From: Symsagittifera roscoffensis
Lineage: Eukaryota > Xenacoelomorpha > Acoela > Convolutidae
Direction: 5' to 3'
DNA length: 64,000 bases
NCBI RefSeq assembly: GCF_963678635.1
Contig: NC_087070.1
Coordinates: forward strand, 1,542,512 to 1,606,511
Shown: piece by piece, positions 21,012 to 32,453 of the stretch
Numbering within the stretch: the stretch's first letter is position 1
How the letters are laid out: each line of letters opens with the position of its first letter
Made by a program: the position numbers and the translations under genes
Notes under the pieces: model-generated
Database searches by the model: none
What the model was told of the DNA's origin: nothing
What the model saw: only the letters and a program-made list of their open reading frames with translations

Positions 21012-21211
21012 CTCAATGTGTCCGTAAGTCTGTTGCGGTCTGACCCAGTTGACAGTGAGTGCTTTGAGAGAGTGAGAGGAGAGAGACACTGTCACGTTGC
21101 GGGGAGGGGAGGGGGAGGCCACATCTGTGCTGCGGGACACAGGCGCCGACCAGGCGCCGTCGCCCGCACTCGTGAACGCCCGCACTGACACCGTGTAATC
21201 GGTGATTGGGT
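21012..21211 (-). CDS. Host adhesion-type gene, exon 8 seen (end of FN3 3, start of FN3 4)
   Basis: A 200-bp exon with acceptor 'ttttag' and donor 'TTGAG|GTATTT'. It is in frame with exon 44717-44905 (phase 1) and 20439-20541 (phase 0). It encodes the FN3 F-strand 'DYTVSVRAFTSAGDG' and then the A-C strands of the next FN3 with the conserved Trp. Codons are GC-rich compared with the flanking DNA, as in the other exons. The intron upstream of it is 23.5 kb and contains the Polinton. Confidence 0.9.
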
Positions 21212-21212
21212 C

Positions 21213-24200
21213 TAAAACAGGAAAAAATTGTATAAAATTAAGCTTTCAATTGTTTTTGGCGACCAAAAAAACGGGTCGTTCCCATTAGTCGCGTGTAGTG
21301 TATACGTTAGTATTTTCCCCTCTTTAGGCCCTCCCTCAGCAAATTATAGCCCTACCCCCTCTGGCCAAATATTACCCTCCCAAAAAGTAAAGGGCTATGG
21401 TTTTTGTTATACAATGGGAAATGCCAAAAAAAGTTTCTGTATGCTGTTTCTGCGGCCAACAGAGCTTCAAAGCACAGCGATAAGTTCTGTGAAAAAGGGT
21501 TTTTATAATTCATTGCAATCTGGTTTGCAAATGTATTTGAGTTTTGTACTTGTTTTTATGGGAAAAATTTTGTGATATTATAAAGCCGTTTTGGGCACTT
21601 TTTTTAAAAAAATTTTGACAAAAAAAATTGCTTTTTTTAGCGCGCGTTCTACCTCAAAGTAAGAATACATTGGCGCCAAAGGCGCCTTTTGAAAAATTTT
21701 AGGGTCAGTCGGCCAAAAATGGATTTCTTAAAAAGTACCAAAGGGGGACCCTTTGGGTCGGCAGGGGGTCGAATCCCTGAGGAAGGGGAGTCTGCCCCCC
21801 CCCCCCCTGATTACAATGCTAGGCAGAGAGCAGGGTGGGCATTTTTTCGAAACATTTTGAAAACTTTGCGGACCTTTCCTAGCTCTCCAAAAACACTAAG
21901 ACGACCCTATTTTAAACAACTTTTTTTTGGCGCGCGCACTCCCCTAAATGGCGACTTAGGCGTTATATTGGCGAGGCGCCTTTAGAAAATATTTGAGGTT
22001 GCTCAGCCACAAATGGATGATGTAAAATTATATTAAGTGGGAGACCCTTTGAAAAAATCTGGCAACCAGAAATGAGGGGAGAGGCGGTCACCCCCTCGGC
22101 ACGTTGAGGTATGCAGAAGAAATGTACTCAAAGTGGTTCATTTGATTACCCTGTTTTCTATTAATTAAAAAAGCAGACTTATTTATTCTGATTTTCAGAG
22201 AAAACAACAAAATATTTATGCTTGGAGGTTATTTTGCATTTAGATGATTTTCGTTAACCGAAACATTAGTCTTCAAAAAAAAAGCTTACATCCAACGCAA
22301 ATCTTGACTTCTTGAGCTCAAATGCTCGAAAAGATTTTTCTTAATCAGTTTTGGGTGCTTGAAAAAAGCCATTTTTTCAAGTAATCTGTTAAAATAATGC
22401 GCGCTCTTCAAGATATATTTTTGATGCATACGCATAAAATGAAACCAGTGAAATTCGGCGAATCAAATTGAATTCAAAACTTTTCAAACTGAACTGGCGC
22501 AAGCTAGTTGGTCCCATTAACTACATAAAGAACGCATTATGACAGTTGATTCTTGATATTGTTGGAGGATAACCTTCAAAAAATCAAAAATTTAAAATTT
22601 AAAACTATATCAAAGTTTCTTTTAAAAAATTATCAGAAATTGTGGTTATTTTTAGCATAAAATCCCGAGAGGAAGAACTCAGCAACACCAATCTAGAAAA
22701 ATGATGCTGATATTGCGAAATTTTTTGTACATCAATTTTGCTATAATAGTATGTCGTAAGCTTATAAATTTCGATCAATAAAAAAACTTCCTCCTGATAA
22801 GCAATGATAAGAAAACACACAGATTAGATCGAAATCAAAAAGTAAATTGCATCAATGAAAGCAAGGAAAACAAAAACAGTCAATATTATAGATTGAAAAC
22901 GTCATAAATAAAACGCAGTTTTTGCGTATTGCAAGCCTAACTAAGCTTAGTGACGAAATTTTAATAATCGATATAAAATTCAGTGACGAAAAGGAACTAA
23001 AATTGACACGGTTCACATTGGTTGAGCAAGCAGTCTCTAGTAAACTCAAACAAGACTGCTCGTATCAGGGCGAAGCCTTGAATCATCCGTCCGATTGCCT
23101 TTTAAAGTTTATGGAGCAGTAATAACCTATAAAAATTAAATGTAATAAAAAGAATTTTTTTCTAAAATTTGAAATTTTTTAATGAAAATCATCCCCCCAC
23201 ACGCCATATACAGTACAAAAGGATAAATTTCGCTCTTTGTAACAAATCAATCATGGCAATTAAGTTCTTTCTGCCTATTTGGAACGATTTCTAAGACGGA
23301 TTAAATCTCTGCTTACAGGTTAATAGCGCGAAATATATCGCACGTTAATTATCCCAAATTGGCCTAAACGGCAATTTTTAAAGCCCCATAACTTTACAAA
23401 AAAATAATCACAAGTAATATTTTTTTTGAAAATTAAGATTAAGACAATACCTTTTGAATTATATAAAAAAGTGTGAAAAATGGCTAGTTAAAAAGTCGAA
23501 ATTTGTCTGAAGAAAAAAAACCCACCCGAGCACAAATATTCCGTTACTTTCGTATCGAAAGTCAGAACGACCTTATTTTTTGTACATCAGGGTACATATT
23601 GTTATCGCATAGTTGTTGGTAACGAAAATATTATTAAACCATAAAAATTTCGGACAACATCAAACATCAAGTGTAAAAATTGAGTAGTACGAAACTACAA
23701 CGACAAATTAGCTTGCACTAATTTACTTTGATTAAATTTGCATTTGGTTACGTTTGCACGCAGACACGCAGAAACAAAATTTGTTACGCTTTCAGCGCGC
23801 ATAAAATAGTCCAGAGCATAGCGAAATGGCAATTTTAAAACCCCCAGAACGTAACAAAAAGTATTTGATGATGAAATGTCTTTTTTACATTTGAACTCAA
23901 AGAGTCATTATTTCATTTGAATTTAATTTTTTTTCTGAATGTTCCGGCTGCCTTTCAAGAAATATGGAGCAGTGTTTGCTTTGCAAGTAATCTAAAATTT
24001 CAAAAAATTTTCAATTAAAAAATTTTTTTTGAAAAAGTCATCAAAACTTGAAGTATTGATAAATTTTTCAAAAAAAAATTAAAAACAAAATAAAAATTTT
24101 TTGAGATTCTTTCGCTGAATTTTGACTGAAAAAACCGCCCCATTTAAAACTATTTTAAAGCAAATTGTAAATCCAGTGATTGCTTGCAAATGTTTTTCTA

Positions 24201-24229
24201 AATTTTGACTTAACCACATCATAATGTTT
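21213..24229 (-). other. Intron sequence with minor repeats
   Basis: No exon is seen. Around 21640-22060 there are two diverged copies, roughly 290-300 bp apart, of a block containing 'GGCGCC' and 'ACCCTTTG' motifs. A dispersed repeat lies at 23286-23560 (separate entry). Confidence 0.5.
23286..23560. repeat. Dispersed repeat copy
   Basis: This block, around 'tctaagacggattaaatct', is closely matched at 45804-45990 in the same orientation, including its end near 'aaatattccgt'. Part of it is seen again near 49985-50035. It is an unclassified interspersed repeat. Confidence 0.7.
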
Positions 24230-24684
24230 CAGATGCTTAGAAAAAATTTTCACCGAGTAAATAGAAATAGCGTGTACCGCACCTCCGGTGCTTCGAATTT
24301 TCAACAACTCAAAAAACTATTCTTTGAGTGTACTCTGACAGCATTCAGTTACAGGGTTCGTAATTACTAATTTTGCAATGGTTTTTATTCAAGTTTTTTA
24401 TACAAATTTTGAAGAACCATAAAATTTTTATATAAGTTCTTTGATAAAATTTAAAATGAACTAAGAAACGTCACATCTGGGAAACTGAAAGCAATTGAGC
24501 AGTCGCATTTGGACGCAAGATTTGCAACTCCTGAGAGTATTCTTACATTACCCAACTACAACGTTGGAATAATCAAAATTTGAGAACCTTTACCTTAAGT
24601 TTTCTAAAAAAAGGTATTCACATCTCAAAAAAGTACAAAAAATTGAGCAGTCTTTTTTGATGGTAATATTCGCAATCTTTGAAA
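24230..24684. repeat. Satellite array, left part
   Basis: Diverged monomers share the core 'gcaac..ctgagagta' and 'gaaaact...gagcagtc' with the array at 43006-44380. The last monomer is cut by the Polinton insertion, and its remainder continues after 43,005. Confidence 0.65.
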
Positions 24685-24690
24685 GTACAC
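24685..24690. repeat. Target site duplication of the Polinton (GTACAC)
   Basis: GTACAC directly precedes the terminal AGTAGTATTG and is repeated at 43000..43005 directly after AATACTACT. Six base pairs is the standard Polinton duplication length. Confidence 0.9.
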
Positions 24691-24907
24691 AGTAGTATTG
24701 TATCGTGTCCCGGATCCTAAGGGGGGGGGTCCTTCCTAAGGGGGGGGTCCTCACGTAAAGCAAAATCCTAGGAAAGGGGTCCTTAATTTTTTGGAGGACC
24801 CCTATCCTAGGATTTTGTAAATGATCGCAAGTTCCCACCCCTAAAGTAAAAGACCCCCTCCTTAGGATCTTGTTAAGCTGAGCTCAACAACCGGGACGCG
24901 ATACAAT
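24691..24907. repeat. Polinton left terminal inverted repeat
   Basis: Matches the reverse complement of 42783..42999 with few differences and short length changes in the G-runs. The repeat is itself largely palindromic. GTATCGTGTCCC (24699..24710) is mirrored by GGGACGCGATAC (24893..24904), and 'CCTAGG' blocks pair around the centre, so a single strand could fold into one long hairpin. Similarity fades but continues weakly for some tens of bases inward. Confidence 0.93.
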
Positions 24908-25286
24908 AATTCCTTCTAATTCCTTTGAAAGCGGTCCCTTTTCCCGCGATAATTAAAATTAATCGTCCTAATTCCTGAACTTTTCTTTTTTTCGTCCTAG
25001 TTTCATGTGGATATCATTTCCTGGCTTTCTTTCTTTTCGTCAAAGATTTGTCATGCTATTAAAGTTTATTATTCAAAACAAGCCTAAGGATTTCACACAT
25101 TTGTTTGAATTAACACTTGGTTTGTGTCTACTAGTTTATTTGCCTGAAGCTATTTATGTTAAAACAGTGATTGAGCTCAATACGAGTATTTTATTAGTTG
25201 TAAATTGGTAAAAACCAAAACATATACAAGTCGAAGTATAAAAAGGACGAAGAGTAAAAATCATCTGAAAATATATGTTTCAGACT
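24908..25286. other. Polinton left subterminal region
   Basis: No convincing gene. It would include the polymerase 3' UTR. A short plus-strand frame at 25005-25211 is probably chance. Confidence 0.5.
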
Positions 25287-25804
25287 TTAATGTTTATTGT
25301 TTTGGTTTTCTTTGCGGTGTTTTTTAGATGGTCGTTCTTCTGAAGCTTCAGATAAAATAAATGGGTTTTTTATAGGGGGACGTTCACGGACTCGGCTACT
25401 AGAAGCTTCTTCTTCTTCTTGCAGCTCTGCTTCTGAGTAGGGCCGCTGTAAAAATCCCCAATCCGGGAGTGTAAAATCGGGAGAACTGTTATCAGTTTCA
25501 TTGTATGAGTTGGCCCACTCGGTGTCCATGTAAATGTCTTCTAGAAAAGCATTTTCTTCAGCGGCTTTATGGCCAAAGGGCACTGTCGAAATTCCGTCGA
25601 AAAGTAGAAAACGTTTTGAGTCGAATGGTGATAATGCAAGTTTGTTTTGTTTCACTGTCATATTGGTGTGACCTTTCGAAACTATATTATAGTTGTATAC
25701 TCTCATTGTTTTTCCAGTGAATAATGTGTCCCTGAAGGTTTGGTGGACCAGTTCTCTCTGTGCACTCCGTTTAATTCCTTTGGCACTCAATTTTTGAGTG
25801 CCTT
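25287..25804 (-). CDS. polB: Protein-primed DNA polymerase B, exon 3
   Basis: This 518-bp exon follows acceptor 'tgtttag' (AG at 25806..25805) and joins exon 2 in frame with no stop. Its first residues carry 'AKGIKR' and later 'ALSPFDSKR' and 'PFGH'. I recognise these as the C-terminal signature of Polinton-type PolB, so this is not a separate gene. The last part is Glu/Ser-rich, then basic. The coding sequence ends at the stop 25289..25287, giving a 1,376-aa protein across three exons. Confidence 0.85.
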
Positions 25805-26133
25805 CTAAACAATAGCAAAATTATTATTCTTTTCTACAACGTTGGGGATAGCTTCATTTCACTTCAGCAACTCAATTTATACCGAACAAAATTTGATTCA
25901 TTTTACCAAAAAAGAGCAGAAGACTCTAAATTATGATTAAAAAAGAGGAAACAAGAGGGAATATGTTGTCAGATAAATCAACGTTTAGGCAACATTGTAT
26001 AATGTTGCCTAAATCAGCTAAATGCCCATAGTTTAATGCAACAAATTAAGGGGTGTAGGTAGGTTGGTGGTGGTATTTTTGTTCTGTAAAAGGTAGGAAT
26101 GGGGGGTGGAAGGGTGGCTTAAATTTTATTTAC
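25805..26133 (-). other. Spliceosomal intron 2 of polB
   Basis: 329 bp, donor 'AATG|GTAAAT' at 26133 and acceptor AG at 25806..25805. Reading through the donor would stop the protein after two codons, whereas splicing restores a recognisable C terminus. It contains a 13-bp perfect stem hairpin at 25984..26013. Confidence 0.8.
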
Positions 26134-28706
26134 CATTAAGGACGACCGAATATAGTTTCGGTTTTAGGGCGATGAATTCTCTGATCGGCTTCCCACCAGT
26201 CTCGTCTTTGAACTTCAGCACAACTTTCTTGTTGGTATCCTCGAACAAGAAATGGTCCTTATCGTAATTTGAAAAGTCGAAATCAGCTTTTATTTTCTCC
26301 AAGTCTCGGTAAACGTCATCAGTTTTTATGGCGTAAATAAAACTATCCGTGTCGGAGTAAAGGAGTTCCAAGTTTAGATTTGGTTTCATTTTTTGATAGT
26401 GAAACTGAAACATGAAACGCTTGGCGAGGTCTAGGATGGTCGCACCAACTATCATAGGTTTATCCCACAATATTTTTGTTACTGAAAAGCTAATTGTGGC
26501 TAATTGATCGTCAATGATTTGAAAGCTTTTCATTGTGCTCAGAGCTGTTTTTTGTAAAAGTTCTCTCTCATTCCTTACAATCTCCAGCTTCTTTCTTCCT
26601 AACTTAGACTCCATTGTCTTACCGAAAGCTGAATTAACAATTAGCTTGTAGAAGTTCTCCTGGAATTTATTTACCGCGGCTTTTCGTAGGCGGGTGTTGA
26701 GGTCGACAAAGGGTGCCATCCAGTGACTTTGGCGGAACTGAAGAACTTTTCCGAGGTGAGTTATTTTCATTCCTAGCTCATGGTACAATTTTAGGGTAAG
26801 GTAGTGCAAAACATAACCTTCTTTAGGATGCAAGGTCTGTAGAAGCTTTGGCACTTTTGGCAGTGTGGTGATTCCCAATTTTCCCAACATGTCGACTTGC
26901 TCGTTGCTCATTGCACCGATGTCCACTACTTCACGAGAGGGGGCAAGGGGGTAATCAGCAAAGAAGTCGTGAAGCTCTTCGGGTATGGTTAAATTGACTT
27001 CAACTATATAACCCCATTCTGATGTTTCGCTGGTGAGCAGTATGTCTGCCAGACTTTTTTCAACTATTGAAAAATCGTTTAAGGGCAAAGGGCAGTGTTT
27101 CATTATCCCCCCGTACAAATTGTTTGCATCAATATTGAGGATGTAGCTTGATGGTTCTGAGGGCGAAAAATCGTCGAGGTATTTATTGTTTGCTTTGTAA
27201 AATCGGCGCGCGTAAATCGACGACATGCCTCCTCGTATCATTCGCTGCACAAGGTCTAGATGTTCACGGTCCGTTAAGAGTTTCAGTTCGGGCTTACAAA
27301 CTTTTAGAAAGGCGTCCCCGGAAAGGTTACTTGCCGTGAAGTAACAGGCGCAATCCAGCCCGTATGTTTGATAGCAAACTTCACGAAAAGCTTCGAAAAC
27401 GGAAGCAAGCAATAGCACATCTGTAGTCAAGTACAAGTCGTGGTAATCACCAAGTGAGCCACACTTCAGTTCGGTGAAAACTTTAAGGGCATGATTGTAC
27501 TCGCTTCTTGAAACACTCACATCACCTCCTGTTAGACTATTTTTCCACATTGCTCGTGGGGGAAGGCGAGTTTCTCGGAATTTTTCGAATGAGTTGAAGT
27601 ATGAGTAGGGGTAATGCCCTTTCTGTTTCAACAGACTGACTTTTTCACGTGAGTGGCCGAGTTTTTCAAAATAGTTCTCCAGCAGAAAAAACTTTTCGTT
27701 GGGCAAATTATCGACAAGTTTTGCCAACGATGCCAGCATGAACCTATACGAATCGATGAATCTCAGATTTTCGTAGAGTTTTTTGATTTTTCCGTTTTTG
27801 TCCGTGTACGTTTTTATGTAGACTGAGATTGTCAAGGATATATATTTTTCTTCAGATGCGGGTATTACGGAAAAAGTGTTTTCCGAATCGCTTTTTGCCA
27901 GCGCTTTGATTATAAAGTGTAAATCATAATTTGACAAATTATGAGCTACCACTGGAATGTAATTTGTTGTTTTTCTATTAACGTTACACTCATTGTGTGC
28001 CCAACCCAGAAACTTGTTGGTGTAATGGCAATGATCAAGTACCACTTGATCATTGTCGGAAAAATCATTCTCGCATATCCAACAAATTGTAGCATCTTCC
28101 CGTTCCTGGTCTGTTATACCAGTGAAAGTGTAATATTTCCTTTTTTCTACGTAAATTTGTCTCGCTAACGATTCAAGGGAGCTAATTAGCTCTTCCATCA
28201 CATTCGGTCCTCTTTTAAGCTCAAACTTTAACAGGTCTTTTTTCCCAAATTCGATTACTGCTAACGCGTAGCCGCACGGTTGATGGATTTCAATTGTTTG
28301 CGTGCTAGATTTTCGCGGATCAGGTTGCGGTCCGTATACTGGTAAGAGCAGTGACTCCAAATCAAAGTAGATTACTCTGGGTACGTACCAACGAGCTGTT
28401 AAGTTTTTGAACTTGTGGTCATCTTTTCCCGGCTTGGGCATTGTTATGACGACATCTTCGTCTTGGTAGCACAGTTCTTGATGTCTTCTCAAAGTTTCGA
28501 ATGAAGCGCATGTGTGGAAACATTTGCGACAAATCTCAGATTGAAATCGGTGCACTTTGTGCCGCACGTACTCGACCAGTTTCTGGAGATCACTTATCAA
28601 CACATAGTGATATTTTGATCCATCTGTCAGCAGCAACAAGTCCACAATCAGGCTAGTAGTGAATCTGCTCGATACTCTTATGGGCAACAATTCGCCATCG
28701 TTGTAC
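26134..28706 (-). CDS. polB: Protein-primed DNA polymerase B, exon 2 (exonuclease and polymerase domains)
   Basis: Holds the catalytic core. Numbered in the spliced 1,376-aa protein it shows ExoI with 'YFDLES' (about D462), an endonuclease-VII-like zinc insertion 'CWICEND...DHCH' (about 555-591), ExoII 'HNLSNYD' (about 602), ExoIII around 'YLTTDV' (about 772-778), polymerase motif A 'DANNLYGG' (D873), motif B 'KLIVNSAFG' (1034-1042) and motif C 'YSDTDS' (1130-1135). All catalytic Asp residues expected for an active 3'-5' exonuclease and polymerase appear present. It replicates the linear element from a protein primer. The apparent TTG start at 28690 is an artefact; the exon begins at 28706 after the acceptor 'tgttcag'. 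Confidence 0.97.
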
Positions 28707-28827
28707 CTGAACAGAAAAATAATTTTTATACCTAGGTTTGAAATGAAATAAAAAGGGTGTTTGAATAGGTGAAGAACATTATTGAAGGAATTTTAAAATT
28801 TTTAGAAGGAAATTAGAATTTGCTTAC
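28707..28827 (-). other. Spliceosomal intron 1 of polB
   Basis: 121 bp, donor 'TTCCG|GTAAGC' at 28827 and acceptor 'TTCAG' ending at 28707. Joining gives an uninterrupted frame across 'FRYNDGELLP'. Confidence 0.88.
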
Positions 28828-29867
28828 CGGAAGACGTTGATTTGACAATTGTTCAACTTTTCAAATCTGTCCATATCCATCAGACCCATTGGCATTTCGT
28901 ATTCCCCATTGATTTTCACAATTCCTTCTTTGTCGAGATTGTAGGTTGAGACTTTGTTTTTCTCCAGCCACCGTCTAGATGTGGGGTAGAGGGCCGGCTC
29001 ATTCACATTGTGATATGCGGCAACAAAGGAGTAGAGAAAGCAACGGTCATCATCTTTAGTGTTGATATTTGTGAGCAGAGTAGATGCTGCGCTGAGTGCA
29101 TCAGGTAGCTCGAGGTAGGATCCTGCTCTTATTGGTGAGAAGGCCGCGAAACTGATTTGCAATTTTTCAATTCTGTCAATAATCCATCCGCTACCATGAG
29201 AAGAGAACGAATTGACTTGGTTGACCATATGTTCAATCAGTTCCAAGAATTGAACCCCAGCTATTCCCTCGAAGTACACTGTCAATGTCTTAGTGTTCAG
29301 AAACAGCATGGTCCTTTCGAAGTTTCCACTGTCCCCGTCTTGCACAGTGGGAATTTTGATCATTCCCACTTCCACATGGAATTGCACCTTGTTCGGACCC
29401 TCTTTGACCCTTTCCAGTATAAGAGCATCTATTTCCTCCTTGTTTTGCATCATGACTTGAAGCAGATCCATTTCTTTTTCACCAACTTTGAGATCGTATC
29501 GACGCAATTTGCCTCTGAACGCGCTTTCCGTTGGGGCAGCGGAAGACGTCGTCTCAATGCCGTCCCAAATAGGTAATGCGTGCTTCTTCAGCAAGTGTTG
29601 TCCATAGCTTTCCGCGGTGAGAAATATTGTATGGCAATAGATACAATGACTATTCGAAGTCATGTCATGTACCAGCTCGACGTGCTCTCGGGCTTCCGAC
29701 AAACTCTCGAATGACTCTAGACACTCATCGCAAACAGTTTGAGGAGGAGGGGGAGGAAGGATCTTGTGAACTTTTTGCTCATGTCTTCTCAAGTTCCTTT
29801 TAGAGCTCAGTATTTTTCCGCACTGCTGGCAAGGAACAGGTGTCGCGATAGAAGTAGAGTTCGGCAT
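28828..29867 (-). CDS. polB: Protein-primed DNA polymerase B, exon 1 (zinc-finger N-terminal region)
   Basis: Starts at ATG 29867..29865 and encodes the first 346 residues plus two bases of the next codon. Three C2H2 zinc fingers are visible: C13/C16/H29/H34, C46/C49/H62/H67 and C75/C78/H91/H96. They are followed by a region without recognised motifs that may include the terminal-protein-like priming part. Zinc fingers at the N terminus are known in animal Polinton polymerases and could bind the element ends. The exon ends at donor 'CCG|GTAAGC' and joins exon 2 in frame. Confidence 0.88.
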
Positions 29868-30570
29868 TGTTTGTTGAAGTTACTGAAGTAATTCAGGAAA
29901 ATTTCAAGAAAATTTAGGAGAATTTCAAGTAGAACTGGTTATGGAAAAGCAAAAGCGAGAAGTGACTAGCACCAAAAAACTTTGCGGGTAAGGGCAAGTA
30001 GAAGCCATTAACGAGAGTTATACTTCGCCGTCTTGGCAATAAGTCTTTTCCTTTCCAAAAACAGGGTTTATTCTAGCTTTAAGCTCTATATGTCTCATCA
30101 CTCTGCTCAAGTGGAGGGGTTTTGTATACTAAAAACTGATTCATTTACAGCCTCAAACTTTTGCTGTTAATTTTAAGGGTTAGCGATAAAATTTTGGCTT
30201 TTTTTAGGCGACTGGTTTAGACTTTCAATTAACATTTCAGCACTAAATTACAAAATTTAATGCTTAGAATGATTCAGATAGAGCCTAAAACTTTTTCTGA
30301 CTAATTTTAACCGTGAAACAGTAATTTCCTAATGATTTCAAGCCCACTTCTTGGTTTGCGTAAATAGGTATAATAAAAAGTAGATTTATGAGATAAAAGT
30401 ATTCAGAAAGTAAAGCCCTCAACTAACTAATTAAGTTGAAAAAATAGTAAACTTAAAAAATGAAAATTTTGCAAATTTGACACCTTGATAGTTACCGATG
30501 CATGATAAGCATAGATTGTCATTTGAATGTGTAAAAGATATCGGAATCAAAGTTTCCTTCATGTCATTCG

Positions 30571-30689
30571 GTGTCCCGTGAAACATTTCATATCATGTCC
30601 TTCGAAATATTAAGGCATGGCCGTTTGGTTTAAGGGGCAATAGCTAACCCGGCGTTGCTCGTCGCTACGCTCCTCGGGAACGCCTCCCG
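30571..30689 (+). repeat. Internal 119-bp inverted repeat, left arm
   Basis: Pairs with 34176..34294 as reverse complement. The inner 90 bp are almost identical and GC-richer than the surroundings, the outer 25 bp more diverged. It can form its own stem through GGCGTT/AACGCC. No clear target duplication flanks the pair. Confidence 0.9.
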
Positions 30690-31523
30690 TTCTGTAATTT
30701 CAAGTGAAATTTTTTTTTTCAAAATAAAGGAAAACCTCAAACTTTTTATGTTGTGAAAAAAGGAAAAGTAATGTTTAAAAAAGTGTCTTTTAAATCTATC
30801 AACAAAAAAACCAGTAAGTTTTGTGGGACCTCGAGCACAGTTCTACTGGTCAAGTTCGAAATTTAAAAAACATAATTTTTTAACTTCTTTTTTCCTTCAT
30901 TTTTAGCTTGAATTATTCGTTCGTTTTAAATTCAAGTGAATGTGGTTTGAAATTTTTAGGAGCTATCTGATACGTAATTAGGACAAGCGTAGAAATTCAA
31001 AAAAAAACAATTATAACCCAATCAATGAGAGTAGACGCCTGAAAAGTTGTGATTTTTTGAGAAAATCTGATTTTTGTGAAAATATTGAAAAAAAAAAATT
31101 GGGAAAAAATTTTTTTTCTCTCCAAATCCATTGAAACTACCCTCAATCAATTTGCCATGAATTTCTGAGCAGGGTTAAGGGTCATGTTCATTTTTCGAAA
31201 AAAAAAACATAATTTTTTTTTTTTCACATTTTTACCAAAAAATTGTCCGTTTTTCACCCAAAACATGTATATGAATGTAATATAATGCAGATTTATGGCT
31301 TAAAACACTCTCTGTTACTTTGCGTAAGACCTGGCTAACCCCACCGGACACAAAGTATGATGAGAGAGAGAGGACAGAGAGTGTTTGATAAAAAAGCCAA
31401 ATAAATATGGTTTGACTACCAACAAGAAAATGTTGGACCCTTCCATATTTATCTTTCTTTTGAAAAGAAAGCAATATCCCGAAAAGGATATTCCAAATGG
31501 GGTTCACTAGTGAGCAAGTGTAT

Positions 31524-31526
<3 letters not shown>

Positions 31527-31554
<28 letters not shown>
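31527..31554. repeat. (TC)n microsatellite
   Basis: 28 bases of alternating T and C inside the Polinton. Confidence 0.95.
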
Positions 31555-31557
<3 letters not shown>

Positions 31558-31808
31558 CTTTCTCAAACAACAATTTTAGCGTAAAATTATTCTCGATTTC
31601 TGATTTTTTTCTAGTTTTTCTCTAAGATTTTGCTGAAAACTTTACGGGGCAAACTTTAATTGATCTATTAAGCAAAATAAAAACTGAGACAAAAAATATA
31701 CACACAGTAATGTTAAAACAGCTTAGAAGTCAAATCAAACAAAAATGAAAATATAAAACCTTGGAATAATATTTGAAACAAAAGAAGGAAAGTTTTTTGT
31801 TTAAGTTA

Positions 31809-32453
31809 TTAGAAACCTCGAAACTGTAGTTTTCTCTTTTTTGGCGCATAGCAAGCTGCATTTGGAGGAGTGCCTTGAATGAGATCTGGGGTGACTAGAT
31901 CAATTGTCTCCGCACTAGATGAAACCCGAGCATCCGAATAGGAAGTTGATTGTTCTGGAGTTGAAACTGGTCCCCTAACAAACGACTCGGGAGACATTGC
32001 TGTCGGAATATCCCAGTACGCTTCGCGCTCTGCATAGTCACGAATACATCCCTCCTGATTTTCATACAACGGCATTGACTCGCAGTCATACGCGAAGAGA
32101 ATTTTTCTTGGAGACTGCTCGAGCGAGGTTGTGTCGTTTATCTCCGTCTTTTCTAATGCCGGATAGCTCTCGTGAATAGTGCAACTCTCGTACATTCGTT
32201 TTCGATTCTGTCTAAGTAGATCGATGTGATCAAGGAGGTAGTTTGGTAGCATGATATGACTTTTTGTAGTCCATTCCTCGTTTTGATTCTCGTCGTTTTT
32301 TCGGGGAGCCAAGTCATTGAACGGACTTGCTGTAGACGGAGAGACTCTCTCTTTCTGTTGATGGATGACTGCAATCGACTCTCTCGTGTATGTTTGGTAG
32401 ATAATGGTTCTTTCTCGATCAGACACTGAGATTATTTGTAAAGGACTAGTCAT
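31809..32453 (-). CDS. Polinton hypothetical protein, 214 aa
   Basis: Starts at ATG 32453..32451. Low-complexity, Ser/Thr/Glu-rich and probably largely disordered. The C terminus has the basic cluster 'PKKRK', which resembles a classical nuclear localisation signal. No family is recognised. It lies inside the inverted-repeat-bracketed segment and is divergently arranged with the two plus-strand genes, sharing a 626-bp spacer with them. It may be an early or regulatory protein of the element, which is inference from position. Confidence 0.55.
   Translation of the reverse strand: MTSPLQIISVSDRERTIIYQTYTRESIAVIHQQKERVSPSTASPFNDLAPRKNDENQNEEWTTKSHIMLPNYLLDHIDLLRQNRKRMYESCTIHESYPALEKTEINDTTSLEQSPRKILFAYDCESMPLYENQEGCIRDYAEREAYWDIPTAMSPESFVRGPVSTPEQSTSYSDARVSSSAETIDLVTPDLIQGTPPNAACYAPKKRKLQFRGF

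Larger units (their letters stand above)
29868..31808. other. Polinton internal region without convincing genes
   Basis: AT-rich. It contains the left arm of a 119-bp inverted repeat (30571..30689) and a (TC)n microsatellite at 31527..31554. The minus-strand frame at 31232-31507 has no conserved feature, and I do not call it. Confidence 0.5.

Noticed and set aside
31809-32453. Rb-binding LxCxE motif in the 214-aa protein, as in some DNA-virus early proteins
   Set aside because: The Cys-Glu-Ser segment lacks the required Leu and spacing.
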